DNA of 64,000 nt from Paenibacillus uliginis N3/975 (GTDB lineage: Bacteria > Bacillota > Bacilli > Paenibacillales > Paenibacillaceae): contig NZ_LT840184.1 in the NCBI RefSeq assembly GCF_900177425.1, positions 264,308-328,307 of the forward strand, read 5' to 3'. The notes beneath the pieces were generated by a model, which did no database searches, was not told where the DNA came from, and saw nothing but the letters and a program-made list of their open reading frames with translations. Both the position numbers and the translations under genes were made by a program. This document shows, piece by piece, positions 18,410 to 27,469 of this stretch; position 1 is the first letter of the stretch; each line of letters opens with the position of its first letter.

Positions 18410-19642
18410 ATGAAATTTTTACAGCAGTATCCTAAAGAAGTAAGGGGTTTTCTCGTAGCGAGCCTCGTGAATTCCGCCGGCGGTTCACTCATGTGGCCGC
18501 TGACAACGATGTATGTGTTTGATGAGCTCGGACGCAGTATGCAGGACGCGGGGCTTGTTATTTTGCTTCAGTCTGTGGGCGGCATAGCTGGACAATTGTT
18601 TGGCGGTGCGCTATATCACCGGATCGGTGTGAAAAGGCTGATCGTCGGTTCGCTGGCGCTGAATGCGCTCGGACTGTTCTCGTTGCCGTTTATTAACGGC
18701 TTCTGGCCTTTCTTGCTCCCGATGATGTTGTTTATCGGTTTTTGTAACTCGGTATCCTTGCCAGCGATTCAGGCATTTATCGGTTTCCGATTTGCCGACC
18801 GTCGTGGAGAGCTGTTTAACGTTATTTATGTAGCCAATAATATCGGGATTGCTCTAGGGACTGCTATGAGCGGGTTCTTAGCCGAAATTTCGTACCACCT
18901 GAGCTTTGTGGCAAATGGATTGACTTCAGTCGGTTTTGCGATCTTTTTCTTGACCTATCTAAGCCGTCTTGACGGATCGGGGGAAAGGGAGGAAGAAGGC
19001 CATCATCCAAAGGTAAAGACACCGTTACCTGCAGGACCTGGTGCAAGGGCGCTTTTGGGGAACATCCGGATCTACTTGTTCATGGGTTTTGGGTCGCTCT
19101 TTATGTGGTTTGGTATGTCGGTGTGGAATACCGGTGTATCGCCACATATTATTTCAGAAGGGATGCCAAAGACCGCCTTCAGTTACTTGTGGACGCTTAA
19201 CGGCATTCTGATCTTTGCTGCCCAGCCGCTGACGACACTCATCAAGCGGTGGTTCGCCCGTACCGAAACGATGCAAATGACGATAAGTGCCGTATTTTAT
19301 GCAGCGGCATATATGGTCATTGTTGTGATGAACAACTACCCAGGCTTTGTGCTAGCTATGGTGCTTGCGACACTCGGTGAAATGCTGATCTCACCAGCGA
19401 TACCTGCATTCATTGCGGATCGTGCCGGAAATGCCGCCCCGTTCTACATTGGAGTAGCTGGCGGCATGGGCTCGGCCGGAAGAGTTTTCGGACCTTACGC
19501 CATGGGCACGCTCTATGATGGCGGAGGACTGACACCGGTAGCCTGGTTAGCTGTGGGAACGGCGGCGATGTCGTTCTTGTCATTTATTATTCATGCTCGG
19601 CTCAGTAAGGGCCGTCCAGTACACGAGAGCATTTCCGCATAA
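18410..19642 (+). CDS. MFS transporter
   Basis: The 410-residue protein has twelve predicted membrane helices and a central cytoplasmic loop near residues 190-215. The first-half signature GGALYHRIGVKRLIVGS (loop 2-3) is visible near residues 65-81. The family resembles multidrug-type MFS proteins of Bacillota, but I do not recognise a close characterised homologue and the substrate is unknown. A GTGACAG segment precedes the ATG and there is no strong ribosome site. It stands alone between two sugar-uptake systems, so a sugar-efflux role is possible but unsupported. Confidence 0.8.
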   Translation: MKFLQQYPKEVRGFLVASLVNSAGGSLMWPLTTMYVFDELGRSMQDAGLVILLQSVGGIAGQLFGGALYHRIGVKRLIVGSLALNALGLFSLPFINGFWPFLLPMMLFIGFCNSVSLPAIQAFIGFRFADRRGELFNVIYVANNIGIALGTAMSGFLAEISYHLSFVANGLTSVGFAIFFLTYLSRLDGSGEREEEGHHPKVKTPLPAGPGARALLGNIRIYLFMGFGSLFMWFGMSVWNTGVSPHIISEGMPKTAFSYLWTLNGILIFAAQPLTTLIKRWFARTETMQMTISAVFYAAAYMVIVVMNNYPGFVLAMVLATLGEMLISPAIPAFIADRAGNAAPFYIGVAGGMGSAGRVFGPYAMGTLYDGGGLTPVAWLAVGTAAMSFLSFIIHARLSKGRPVHESISA

Positions 19643-19804
19643 AAGTACAAGTCATTCGAACGCTCTAACTACTCTAGGTGATAGAGAAACATACATGGTT
19701 ATGAAAGCAGCAGGCGCAAATTAGAGCTTGCTGCTTTTGTAATTTGTGCAAACGATGTTACACCATATGTCAAAAAAAGACTTAAAAAAATTTAAAAAAG
19801 CATA

Positions 19805-19833
19805 TTGAAATCGCTCTCAGGTGGCGCTATAAT
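19805..19833 (+). promoter_or_regulatory. Sigma-A promoter of the beta-glucan cluster
   Basis: TTGAAA and TATAAT are separated by exactly 17 bp. The predicted start point is about 19840, directly at the first LacI-type operator. This is within the 458-bp gap 19643-20100. Confidence 0.8.
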
Positions 19834-19840
19834 GAACCTG

Positions 19841-19854
19841 TCGAAACGTTTCAA
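19841..19854. promoter_or_regulatory. LacI-type operator O1
   Basis: TCGAAACGTTTCAA differs by one base from the perfect palindrome at 20026. It begins at the predicted transcription start, so bound repressor would block initiation. Confidence 0.75.
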
Positions 19855-19913
19855 AACATAACACGAATATTTAAGTTATCAAGCAATCAACTAGAATATT
19901 ACATCATCTCCAT

Positions 19914-19953
19914 GAGCACCTGCATACGTGGACAAAGCATGAGAAGGTGCTTG
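19914..19953 (+). other. Leader hairpin in the 5' untranslated region
   Basis: AGCACCT and AGGTGCT, about 26 bp apart, can pair in the 260-nt leader of the cluster. No T-run follows, so it is not an obvious terminator. No function is assigned. Confidence 0.3.
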
Positions 19954-20025
19954 ATACAAGCAATAAAGGGACAAAAGGATTATAAATCAACTCATTATCC
20001 GGCGTCTTTATTTTTTCGAACGAAA

Positions 20026-20039
20026 TCGAAACGTTTCGA
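20026..20039. promoter_or_regulatory. LacI-type operator O2, perfect palindrome
   Basis: TCGAAAC-GTTTCGA is a perfect 14-bp palindrome, 185 bp downstream of O1, a distance that permits DNA looping. The most likely ligand is the LacI-family protein encoded at 23268-24257. CcpA is less likely because the arms lack the cre pattern. Confidence 0.8.
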
Positions 20040-20100
20040 AGTAAGTGCTTTCAATTTACGTTTTACAGGCAGGTAAATAAAAAAACGGGGTGAATGTAGA

Positions 20101-21351
20101 ATGAAAAAGAAATCATTATCTCTGATCTTGGCAACACTTCTTGTGTTCTCAGCAGTTTTAGCCGGATGTGGTTCGAAGGAATCTGATAGTTCTGCTGGAG
20201 AAGGCGGAGCCAAGGACAAAGAATTGAAGGTTTGGCTTATGGGCGACGAAACAGATAAGACCTTGATTAATGAATTTGAAGAAAAAAATCCTGGAATTAA
20301 GGTGAATGTTCAATCCATTCCTTGGGGCAGCGCGCACGATAAACTCCTTACGGCAGTTGCATCCAAAAGCGGACCCGATGTAGTACAGATGGGCACAACC
20401 TGGATTCCGGAATTTGCAGGAGCCGGAGCTCTGCTGGATCTGACGCCATATCTGGATAAATACCCGGCTTTGAAACAAGAGAATTATTTTGACGGCGCCG
20501 TAGAAACGATGAGTTACGATGGCAAGGTTGTCGGTATTCCGTATTACGTGGAAACACGCGCACTGTTCTACCGTACAGATACTTTGGCTGAAGTCGGCTA
20601 TCCGGAAGGTCCGAAATCTTGGGATGATATGAAGGATGCGGGTAAAAAGCTGGCAGCTAGAGGAGAAGGCAACTACGCTATAACGATCGATGCTAAAGAT
20701 ATGAACTATCTGTCCATGTTTGCTTGGCAGAATGGAAGCGCAATGATTGATGAGAACCGTACGCCTCACTTTAACGAACCGGAATTTATGGGAGCTATGG
20801 AATATCTGAAGAGCTTCTATGATGATGGAATGACACCGATCGCAACCGACCTGGATCTGTTTGCTGCATTTAAAGACGGAGTGTTTCCGATGTTTATCAG
20901 TGGGCCTTGGATGATTTCGGGTGTCAAGGAGAAAGCACCTGAGATTGAAGGGAAGTGGGCTACCACAACGCTTCCAGCCAAAGAAAACAATTCATCATTT
21001 CTCGGTGGCGCAAACTTGTCTGTATTCAGCACTACCAAGAACGCAGAAGAAGCTGTTAAATTCATCGACTTCATGAGCCAAAAAGAAACGCAGCTGAAAA
21101 ACTACGATATATCCAAAAACCTGCCTGCTGTAAAGAGTGCATGGGAAGACGCGCGATTTGAAGATCCGATCATTGCTACATTCGGAAAGCAGTTAGAAAG
21201 CGCCAAACCAGTTCCGTTCATTAAAGAATGGGATGCCATTTCCCAAGAGGCAATCGCAGCCTTTGAGAAAGTTACCGTTGGCGGTGCTGACATGAAGACA
21301 GAAATGGATCAGTTGAACACGAAGGCTACTGAGCTATTGTCGAAGAAATAA
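20101..21351 (+). CDS. Sugar-binding lipoprotein of an ABC importer (predicted beta-1,2-oligoglucan)
   Basis: The 416-residue lipoprotein has a signal segment and lipobox VLAGC with C23. The binding-protein family 1 fold follows (LKVWLMGDETDKTLINEFEE, WTIPEF-like and FPMFISGPWMISG segments). It is the first gene of an importer with two permeases and lies in a cluster with GH3 and GH94 enzymes. The arrangement parallels the Listeria innocua sophorooligosaccharide locus (binding protein Lin1841, GH3 Lin1840, GH94 Lin1839), known to use beta-1,2-glucooligosaccharides. The ligand assignment here is inference from context. Confidence 0.9.
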   Translation: MKKKSLSLILATLLVFSAVLAGCGSKESDSSAGEGGAKDKELKVWLMGDETDKTLINEFEEKNPGIKVNVQSIPWGSAHDKLLTAVASKSGPDVVQMGTTWIPEFAGAGALLDLTPYLDKYPALKQENYFDGAVETMSYDGKVVGIPYYVETRALFYRTDTLAEVGYPEGPKSWDDMKDAGKKLAARGEGNYAITIDAKDMNYLSMFAWQNGSAMIDENRTPHFNEPEFMGAMEYLKSFYDDGMTPIATDLDLFAAFKDGVFPMFISGPWMISGVKEKAPEIEGKWATTTLPAKENNSSFLGGANLSVFSTTKNAEEAVKFIDFMSQKETQLKNYDISKNLPAVKSAWEDARFEDPIIATFGKQLESAKPVPFIKEWDAISQEAIAAFEKVTVGGADMKTEMDQLNTKATELLSKK

Positions 21352-21462
21352 AAATTAGTGTTACGCAGCCCGGCTTGTTTCGTCATAGGACGAAACAGGC
21401 CTGACTGCATCAAGGAGAGTTACGTATTACCGGAAACCTACACTTACAGGAGGTGAATGACA

Positions 21463-22362
21463 TTGCAGAACTTTATCAAGCGCTTTAACCGATATAAGTA
21501 TCCTTATATGTTTATTGCGCCCGCGATTCTGCTGCTTTTGACGTTCTCGATCATTCCTATCATCATTGCACTGGTCATCAGTTTCACGGATATTGACCTT
21601 GCCGGTCTGGCAGATTACTCAAACATTCAAGGCGTCGGCTTCGACAATTTTATTAATGTTTTTAAAGATCCGGTTTTCCTGAAATCCGTTTATAACACTT
21701 TGTTCTATGTTATTATCGGGGTGCCGCTCGTTGTACTGCTTGCCATGAGCGCTGCACTGCTGCTTAACTACGGTACGGGATGGTTGTTTAAGATGTTCCG
21801 TGTTGTCTATTATATGCCTTCCATTACGAACATCGTGGCGGTCGCGGTTGTTTGGGGTTACTTATACAACAGCCATTATGGCCTCTTTAACTATATATTG
21901 TCCTTGGTTGGAATTCCGGCACAGCAGTGGCTGACCGATCCGACACTTGCGAAGCTGTCACTCATATTGTTGGCGGTCTGGAAATCTATCGGTTTAAACA
22001 TGATTATTTTCCTTGCTGCACTGCAGGGTATCCCGCGTTCTTATTATGAAGCTGCGGAGATCGACGGTGCGAACAAGCGGCAGAAACTTTTCTTTATTAC
22101 AGTGCCGCTGCTTAGCTTTGCAACCTTCTTTGTAACGATTACAACGCTGATTGGCTGGATTCAATTCTTCGAAGAGCCGCTGGTCATGACAAAAGGCGGT
22201 CCGTTGAACGCAACGATGTCGATGGCGCTATTCATTTACAACAACGGCTTCCAGCTCAGCAATTTCGGCTATGCGGCCGCAGGATCATTTGTGCTCTTCA
22301 TCATTCTCATTATCACGACGATGGCGCAATTCGCCTTGAAGAAAAAAGATGTTGAGTATTAA
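21463..22362 (+). CDS. Sugar ABC transporter permease (first subunit)
   Basis: This protein of about 299 residues has six membrane helices and the EAA loop EAAEIDGANKRQKLFFITVPLL near residues 198-219. I prefer the TTG at 21463, nine bases after the AGGAGG site. The ATG at 21457 is only three bases away. It pairs with the next permease and with the binding protein at 20101. No ATPase gene is in the cluster. Confidence 0.9.
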   Translation: MQNFIKRFNRYKYPYMFIAPAILLLLTFSIIPIIIALVISFTDIDLAGLADYSNIQGVGFDNFINVFKDPVFLKSVYNTLFYVIIGVPLVVLLAMSAALLLNYGTGWLFKMFRVVYYMPSITNIVAVAVVWGYLYNSHYGLFNYILSLVGIPAQQWLTDPTLAKLSLILLAVWKSIGLNMIIFLAALQGIPRSYYEAAEIDGANKRQKLFFITVPLLSFATFFVTITTLIGWIQFFEEPLVMTKGGPLNATMSMALFIYNNGFQLSNFGYAAAGSFVLFIILIITTMAQFALKKKDVEY

Positions 22363-22406
22363 GTTCACGCGGGAAAACCGTATCGTAACCGAAGGAGGTA
22401 TAGAGC

Positions 22407-23225
22407 ATGGCATCTAAAAGAATAGAAAAAACACTCATGACGGCTCTGCTCATTGCAGGAGGATTACTAATGATGATCCCGTTTATCTGGATGATCACTT
22501 CCTCATTCAAGCCGGAAAATGAATTTACGGCGATTCCGCCGACACTCTTACCGAAAGATTTTACCTTTCAAAATTATGTGGATTTGTTTGTGAAGATGGA
22601 CTTTTTGGTTTACCTGAGAAATACACTTATTATCGTGTTTTTTGGGTTCATTGGCTTAATGCTCAATGCGATTGCAGGGTATGCATTCGCCAAGTTCGAG
22701 TTTCCGGGTAATAAAAAATTGTTTTACCTCGTGCTTGCAACGATGATGATTCCGGGGCAGGTAACGATGATACCTGTCTACCTGATTATTAATGCAATGG
22801 GTTTGACGAACACGATGGCGGGCATTGTGCTGCCGGGTCTGGTTGGAGCCTTCGGTATTTTTCTGTTCCGTCAGTTTATGACGACGATTCCGATGGACCT
22901 AATCGAGGCAGCCCGACTGGATGGTGCAGGAGAGCTGCGGATATTTTTCCGGCTTATTGTCCCGATCACCAAACCGGTATTTGCGGTACAAGGGATATTG
23001 ACTTTTATCGGCGCCTGGAACAGCTTTTTGTGGCCGCTCATAATGGCGAACGATCAATCTCTTTATACGCTTTCCGTCGGCTTGCAGCTCCTTAAAGGCC
23101 AGCACGGTAGTGATTTCGGTTTGCAAATGGCAGGTGCGGCATTTATGGTCGTTCCGATCATTATCATTTTTTCTTTTTTCCAAAAGCACATTATAGAAGG
23201 ATATACGATCTCCGGTATGAAATAA
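22407..23225 (+). CDS. Sugar ABC transporter permease (second subunit, MalG type)
   Basis: The 272-residue CUT1 permease has the EAA loop EAARLDGAGELRIFFRLIVPITK around residues 169-191 and the typical EGYTISGMK ending. A GGAGGT site precedes the ATG. It completes the membrane channel of the importer and is 43 bp before the LacI-family gene. Confidence 0.9.
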   Translation: MASKRIEKTLMTALLIAGGLLMMIPFIWMITSSFKPENEFTAIPPTLLPKDFTFQNYVDLFVKMDFLVYLRNTLIIVFFGFIGLMLNAIAGYAFAKFEFPGNKKLFYLVLATMMIPGQVTMIPVYLIINAMGLTNTMAGIVLPGLVGAFGIFLFRQFMTTIPMDLIEAARLDGAGELRIFFRLIVPITKPVFAVQGILTFIGAWNSFLWPLIMANDQSLYTLSVGLQLLKGQHGSDFGLQMAGAAFMVVPIIIIFSFFQKHIIEGYTISGMK

Positions 23226-23267
23226 CAATAGATAGAGTTTTTCTTGGAATAGAAGGGGCGGAATGAA

Positions 23268-24257
23268 ATGGCAACGATAAAGGATGTGGCGAAGCTTGCT
23301 GGGGTTGCATTGTCGACTGCTTCGTATGCGTTAAGCGGCGATAGCAGGGTGAGTGCCAAGACAAGGTCAAAGGTGCTGGAGGCGGCAAGGCAGCTGAATT
23401 ATCGTAAGAACGGTTTTGCCATGGATTTGAAGCGTAGCCGCACAAAGACAATCGCCCTCATTTTGACCGATCTTTCCGGACCGTATTACTCAGAGCTAAT
23501 CCGCAGCGTGCAGGAAGTGGCGCTGGCCAACGGTTATGATCTGATTGCTTGCAGTTCTATTGGCGGTAGAGATTCCACGGCAGTCAAATTTTTGCGGGAG
23601 AAGCGGGCAGACGGCGCAATCGTACTCGCGCCTAACATTCGTGATGAAGTATTGATTGAAACCGCCGGGCCCCGATTTCCGATTGTTGTGATGGATCGGG
23701 AAATATCCAGCGAATATTTGGTCAATGTTCTTGTAGACGGTGTGCAGGGCGGTTATACCGCTACCCGCCACCTGATTGACGCCGGTCATAGAAGTATTGC
23801 TTATATAAGCGGTCCGAATGACTCGTACGACAGCCAGCTTCGCTATCAGGGATATTTGCGGGCGCTGTCGGAGGCGGGTTTAGAGGAGCAGTCGAAATGG
23901 CGGCTTAGCGGCAATTTCGTACGCGAGGGTGGCTATAATGCCACTAAAATGATGATTATGCAGGGATCGCTTCCGTCAGCGGTGTTTTACGGTAATGACG
24001 AGATGGCGATCGGGGGACTGAAGGCATTTGAGGAAAGTGGGATATCCGTGCCGGGAGATGTATCCGTCATCGGATTTGACGACATTCAAATTGCCGAGTA
24101 TGTGAATCCGCCGTTAACGACGATTCGTCAGCCAAAGAGTGAGGCGGGTTCACTTGCTGCACACTTGCTCTTTCAGATCCTGGGTGGTGAAGAAGTGAAC
24201 AAGGAGTACATGCTGACAACCGAAATGATGGAGCGCGAATCCGTAGGCAAAAAATAA
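23268..24257 (+). CDS. LacI-family transcriptional repressor of the beta-glucan cluster
   Basis: The 329-residue protein has the LacI helix-turn-helix (MATIKDVAKLAGVALSTAS) and hinge in the first 60 residues. A periplasmic-binding-protein-like effector domain follows (ALILTDLSGPYYSELIRSV, YFGNDEMAIGGLKA-like segment, VIGFDDIQIAEYVNPPLTTI). It sits inside the cluster it is likely to control. Four CGAAACGTTTCG-type operators flank the cluster at 19841, 20026, 25079 and 25206. The inducer is probably an imported beta-glucooligosaccharide. A GGGGCGG-type ribosome site precedes the ATG. Confidence 0.92.
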   Translation: MATIKDVAKLAGVALSTASYALSGDSRVSAKTRSKVLEAARQLNYRKNGFAMDLKRSRTKTIALILTDLSGPYYSELIRSVQEVALANGYDLIACSSIGGRDSTAVKFLREKRADGAIVLAPNIRDEVLIETAGPRFPIVVMDREISSEYLVNVLVDGVQGGYTATRHLIDAGHRSIAYISGPNDSYDSQLRYQGYLRALSEAGLEEQSKWRLSGNFVREGGYNATKMMIMQGSLPSAVFYGNDEMAIGGLKAFEESGISVPGDVSVIGFDDIQIAEYVNPPLTTIRQPKSEAGSLAAHLLFQILGGEEVNKEYMLTTEMMERESVGKK

Positions 24258-24297
24258 AGTTCTGATGGATGAAGTACCGACAGGGAGGTGAAGAAGT

Positions 24298-25059
24298 ATG
24301 GCATGGATAACATGTGATTTTTTTGCAGAGACGCTTGGACTTTCCACGAGTATTCATGTATTTTTACCGCAGTCAGGCTTAGATCCATCCAGCCATTCTT
24401 CCAAGCTGCCGGTGCTATACTTACTGCACGGCCGGGGAGCTGATCACACAGAGTGGATGCGGAATTCGTCTATTGAGCGGTATGCTGAGAGTAAGGGCAT
24501 CGCATTGGTTATGCCAGGTGTGGGACGAAGCTATTATATGGATATGGCTAACGGATTGCCATACTTTACGTTTCTTAGCGAGGAGCTTCCTCAGCTTGTT
24601 AAGTCGTTTTTTCCGATATCGGACCGAAGAGAAGACACCTATGTGGCAGGAATCTCGATGGGCGGGTATGGTGCGTTCAAGCTGGCTATGAGTTATCCGG
24701 AGCGTTTTGCAGCTGGCGCAAGTCTGTCAGGTGGGCTCGATCTTGCCAGTCGTGCTGCTGGACCGGCCTTTCAGGAGTCTGAAATCCGCGCGCTCTTTGG
24801 TAATGTGGACAGGTTGAAAGGTAGCCGGAACGATCTGTTATTCTTGGCCGAGAAATTCGCGGCACACGAAGGGAATAAACCAAGGTTGTATCAGTGCTGC
24901 GGAACGGAAGATTTTTTGTATCAAGACAATCAAACCTTCCGTCAATATGCGGAGAACCTGGGGATCGAAGTGACTTATGAGGAAGAACCGGGTGAACATG
25001 AATGGGGATACTGGGACTATAAAATCCAGCGTGTGCTGGATTGGCTGCCCCTGCCCTGA
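24298..25059 (+). CDS. Alpha/beta-hydrolase esterase (tributyrin esterase / FrmB-like)
   Basis: The 253-residue cytoplasmic protein has the esterase-D fold. The oxyanion region is LYLLHGRGADHTEWMR, the nucleophile elbow is GISMGG with S120, the acid is probably D205 in CGTEDFLY and the base is H234 in GEHEW. Relatives are short-chain carboxylesterases. Inside this glycan cluster it may remove acyl groups (for example succinyl or acetyl) from imported glucan fragments before the GH3 and GH94 enzymes act, which is inference. It starts at the ATG after GGGAGGTGAAG, 40 bp after the LacI gene. Confidence 0.85.
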   Translation: MAWITCDFFAETLGLSTSIHVFLPQSGLDPSSHSSKLPVLYLLHGRGADHTEWMRNSSIERYAESKGIALVMPGVGRSYYMDMANGLPYFTFLSEELPQLVKSFFPISDRREDTYVAGISMGGYGAFKLAMSYPERFAAGASLSGGLDLASRAAGPAFQESEIRALFGNVDRLKGSRNDLLFLAEKFAAHEGNKPRLYQCCGTEDFLYQDNQTFRQYAENLGIEVTYEEEPGEHEWGYWDYKIQRVLDWLPLP

Positions 25060-25078
25060 TTTTTTGCGTCTCTATTTT

Positions 25079-25092
25079 GTGAAACGTTTCGA
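25079..25092. promoter_or_regulatory. LacI-type operator O3
   Basis: GTGAAACGTTTCGA matches the O2 palindrome at 12 of 14 positions. It lies between the esterase and GH3 genes. Confidence 0.6.
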
Positions 25093-25205
25093 TTAAGGAG
25101 GCGTTATTGGCCCCTTCTTAACCGGATTATTGATAGGTGTTTTAAGAGGTAAAATGCTTTTAAATCAATACAATTTTGGTTTTTTTCGGAGTTAAAGGTA
25201 TTTTA

Positions 25206-25219
25206 TCAAAACGTTTCGA
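25206..25219. promoter_or_regulatory. LacI-type operator O4
   Basis: TCAAAACGTTTCGA matches the O2 palindrome at 13 of 14 positions and lies 45 bp before the GH3 start. With O3 it implies a second regulated promoter for the two enzyme genes. Confidence 0.7.
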
Positions 25220-25263
25220 ATATTACATTGCAGTGTCCGACAAGGACAAAAGGAGGATGGGGA

Positions 25264-27429
25264 ATGGCAGATCAACAACTGTTTTCTCTTGTGGAGCGGA
25301 TGACGCTGGAGGAGAAAATTGCACAGCTTATGCAGCTGGCTGTTCCTTTTTTTGAAGGAGCTGAAGAATCCGGGCAGATTACAGGACCGATGGAATCGCT
25401 CGGCATAACGGATGAAGTCGTGCGAAATAGCGGCTCAGTGCTCGGTTTGGCGGGCGCAAAAAAGGTCATAGCCGTTCAGGAAGCCCATCTGCGTAACAAC
25501 AGGCTGGGTATCCCGCTACTGATCATGGCGGATATCGTTCACGGTTTTAAGACCATCTTTCCGGTGCCGTTGGCCATGGGGTGCTCTTGGGACCCCGGGC
25601 TGGCAGAGCGGAGTGCAGAAATTGCTGCCCTTGAAGCTTCGGTATCCGGTCTTCATGTAACGTTTGCGCCGATGGTTGACTTGGTACGTGATCCCCGCTG
25701 GGGACGTGTGATGGAATCCACCGGTGAAGATCCGTATTTGAACAGCGAATTTGCCCGAGCTTTTGTGCGGGGATTTCAGGGGAATGACCTCAGCGGTGAT
25801 GTTCACCGACTTGCGGCTTGCGTGAAGCATTTTGCCGCTTACGGAGCAGGCGAAGGCGGTCGTGATTACAATACGGTGGACATGTCGGAACGGCAGCTGC
25901 GGGAGTATTACTTGCCTGCTTACAAGGCAGCGCTGGATGAGGGCTGCGAGATGGTGATGACAGCCTTTAATACAGTGCACGGGGTTCCGGCTACAGGCAA
26001 TAAACGATTGATGCGTGACTTGCTGCGCAGCGAATGGGGCTTTGACGGTGTGCTGATCTCTGATTGGGGAGCGGTGAAAGAGCTGATCCCCCACGGGGTA
26101 GCCGAAGACGAGGCAGAGGCAGCACTAAAGGCGATTCAGGCGGGTGTGGACATTGAAATGATGACATCTTGTTATATTCACCATTTGCCGGAGCTTGTAA
26201 GTGAAGGACGGGTGGATGAGAGTCTCATTGATGAAGCCGTACTGCGTATCCTGTCCTTGAAAAAGCGATTGGGGCTGTTTGAGCGTCCGATGAGAGGGGC
26301 AGATCCCGAAGCGGAGCGGGAGCTCGTATTCTGCGATGAGCATCGCCATGCGGCACGTGAGGCTGCAGCCAAATCCTGTGTTCTGCTGAAAAATAACTCG
26401 GTTCTGCCGCTGCAGCCTGAGCAGCGTGTCGCGCTGATTGGTCCTTTTGCTGCAAGCGGAGATATTCTGGGCCCATGGTCATGGACGGGCTCGAAAGAAG
26501 ACGCGGTGACAGTGGAACAAGGACTTCGGTCCAAACTGTCTTCAGGAAGGCTCATAACAGCCGAAGGCTGCGGAGTGAGCTCTATGACCGAGCAGCAGCT
26601 GGAGGAGGCGTTGAAGGCCGCCAAGGAAGCCGATGTTATCGTGCTTGCGCTGGGTGAGGATTCCGAGATGAGTGGAGAAGCGGGCAGCCGGGCATTCATT
26701 ACGCTGCCGGAACCACAGCTTGAGCTGATTAAGCGTCTCAAACCGCTGCAGAAGCCGATGGTTGTCGTCCTGTTCAATGGCCGACCACTGGACCTGCACG
26801 GTGTGCTGGATAAGGCGGATGCGGTACTGGAAGCTTGGTATCCGGGAAGTGAAGGCGGAGCGGCTGTAGCTGAACTTTTGACAGGAGAAGTGAATCCGTC
26901 TGGCCGTCTCAGCATGTCTTTCCCTTATTCGGTTGGACAGGTGCCGGTGTATTATAACCACTTTAACACCGGACGTCCGAAAGACGCACCAGACGCGCAG
27001 GAACGCTATGTATCACAGTATTTGGACATCCCGAATGAGCCGCTGCTGCCGTTTGGATTCGGACTCAGCTATACGGATTTTAGTTACGGGAAAATGAAGT
27101 TGTCGGCTGAGGAAATGTCACCCGATCAGCCTCTTGAAATTACAGTCTCTGTTACGAACGCCGGAGATATGGCTGGTGAAGAGGTGGTACAACTGTACAT
27201 CCGTGATATGTCAGGTGAGGTTGTAAGACCACTCAAGGAGTTGAAGGCTTTCCGCAAGTTGCTACTGCAGCCGGGTGAACAACAGGACGTTACCTTTACT
27301 CTGACGGAAGAACAGCTTCGATATCACCATTCCGATCTATCCTTCGAAAGTGATGCAGGACAGTTCTGTATCATGGTTGGAAGGAACAGCGAGGACACAG
27401 AGACACGACAGTTTAAACTACGGAAATAG
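25264..27429 (+). CDS. Glycoside hydrolase family 3 beta-glucosidase
   Basis: The start is the ATG at 25264, nine bases after AAAGGAGG. The 721-residue protein has the GH3 (alpha/beta)8 barrel with the RDPRWGRVMESTGEDP motif near 138 and the nucleophile aspartate D267 in GVLISDWGA. The alpha/beta sandwich follows (CVLLKNN), and then a C-terminal fibronectin-III-like domain from about 615 (VTNAGDMAGEEVVQLY). It lacks a signal peptide, so it hydrolyses imported oligosaccharides in the cytoplasm. In the matching Listeria locus the GH3 partner acts on sophorose. It is translated just before the GH94 gene, which begins 40 bp later. Confidence 0.92.
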   Translation: MADQQLFSLVERMTLEEKIAQLMQLAVPFFEGAEESGQITGPMESLGITDEVVRNSGSVLGLAGAKKVIAVQEAHLRNNRLGIPLLIMADIVHGFKTIFPVPLAMGCSWDPGLAERSAEIAALEASVSGLHVTFAPMVDLVRDPRWGRVMESTGEDPYLNSEFARAFVRGFQGNDLSGDVHRLAACVKHFAAYGAGEGGRDYNTVDMSERQLREYYLPAYKAALDEGCEMVMTAFNTVHGVPATGNKRLMRDLLRSEWGFDGVLISDWGAVKELIPHGVAEDEAEAALKAIQAGVDIEMMTSCYIHHLPELVSEGRVDESLIDEAVLRILSLKKRLGLFERPMRGADPEAERELVFCDEHRHAAREAAAKSCVLLKNNSVLPLQPEQRVALIGPFAASGDILGPWSWTGSKEDAVTVEQGLRSKLSSGRLITAEGCGVSSMTEQQLEEALKAAKEADVIVLALGEDSEMSGEAGSRAFITLPEPQLELIKRLKPLQKPMVVVLFNGRPLDLHGVLDKADAVLEAWYPGSEGGAAVAELLTGEVNPSGRLSMSFPYSVGQVPVYYNHFNTGRPKDAPDAQERYVSQYLDIPNEPLLPFGFGLSYTDFSYGKMKLSAEEMSPDQPLEITVSVTNAGDMAGEEVVQLYIRDMSGEVVRPLKELKAFRKLLLQPGEQQDVTFTLTEEQLRYHHSDLSFESDAGQFCIMVGRNSEDTETRQFKLRK

Positions 27430-27469
27430 AAATAAAGGTATGTATTTTTACAGAATAGGAAGTGAAACG

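Noticed and set aside
27350..27469. Longer N-terminus of the GH94 protein
   Set aside because: It would overlap the GH3 gene by 80 bp without a ribosome site. ATG at 27470 has AGGAAG at good spacing.
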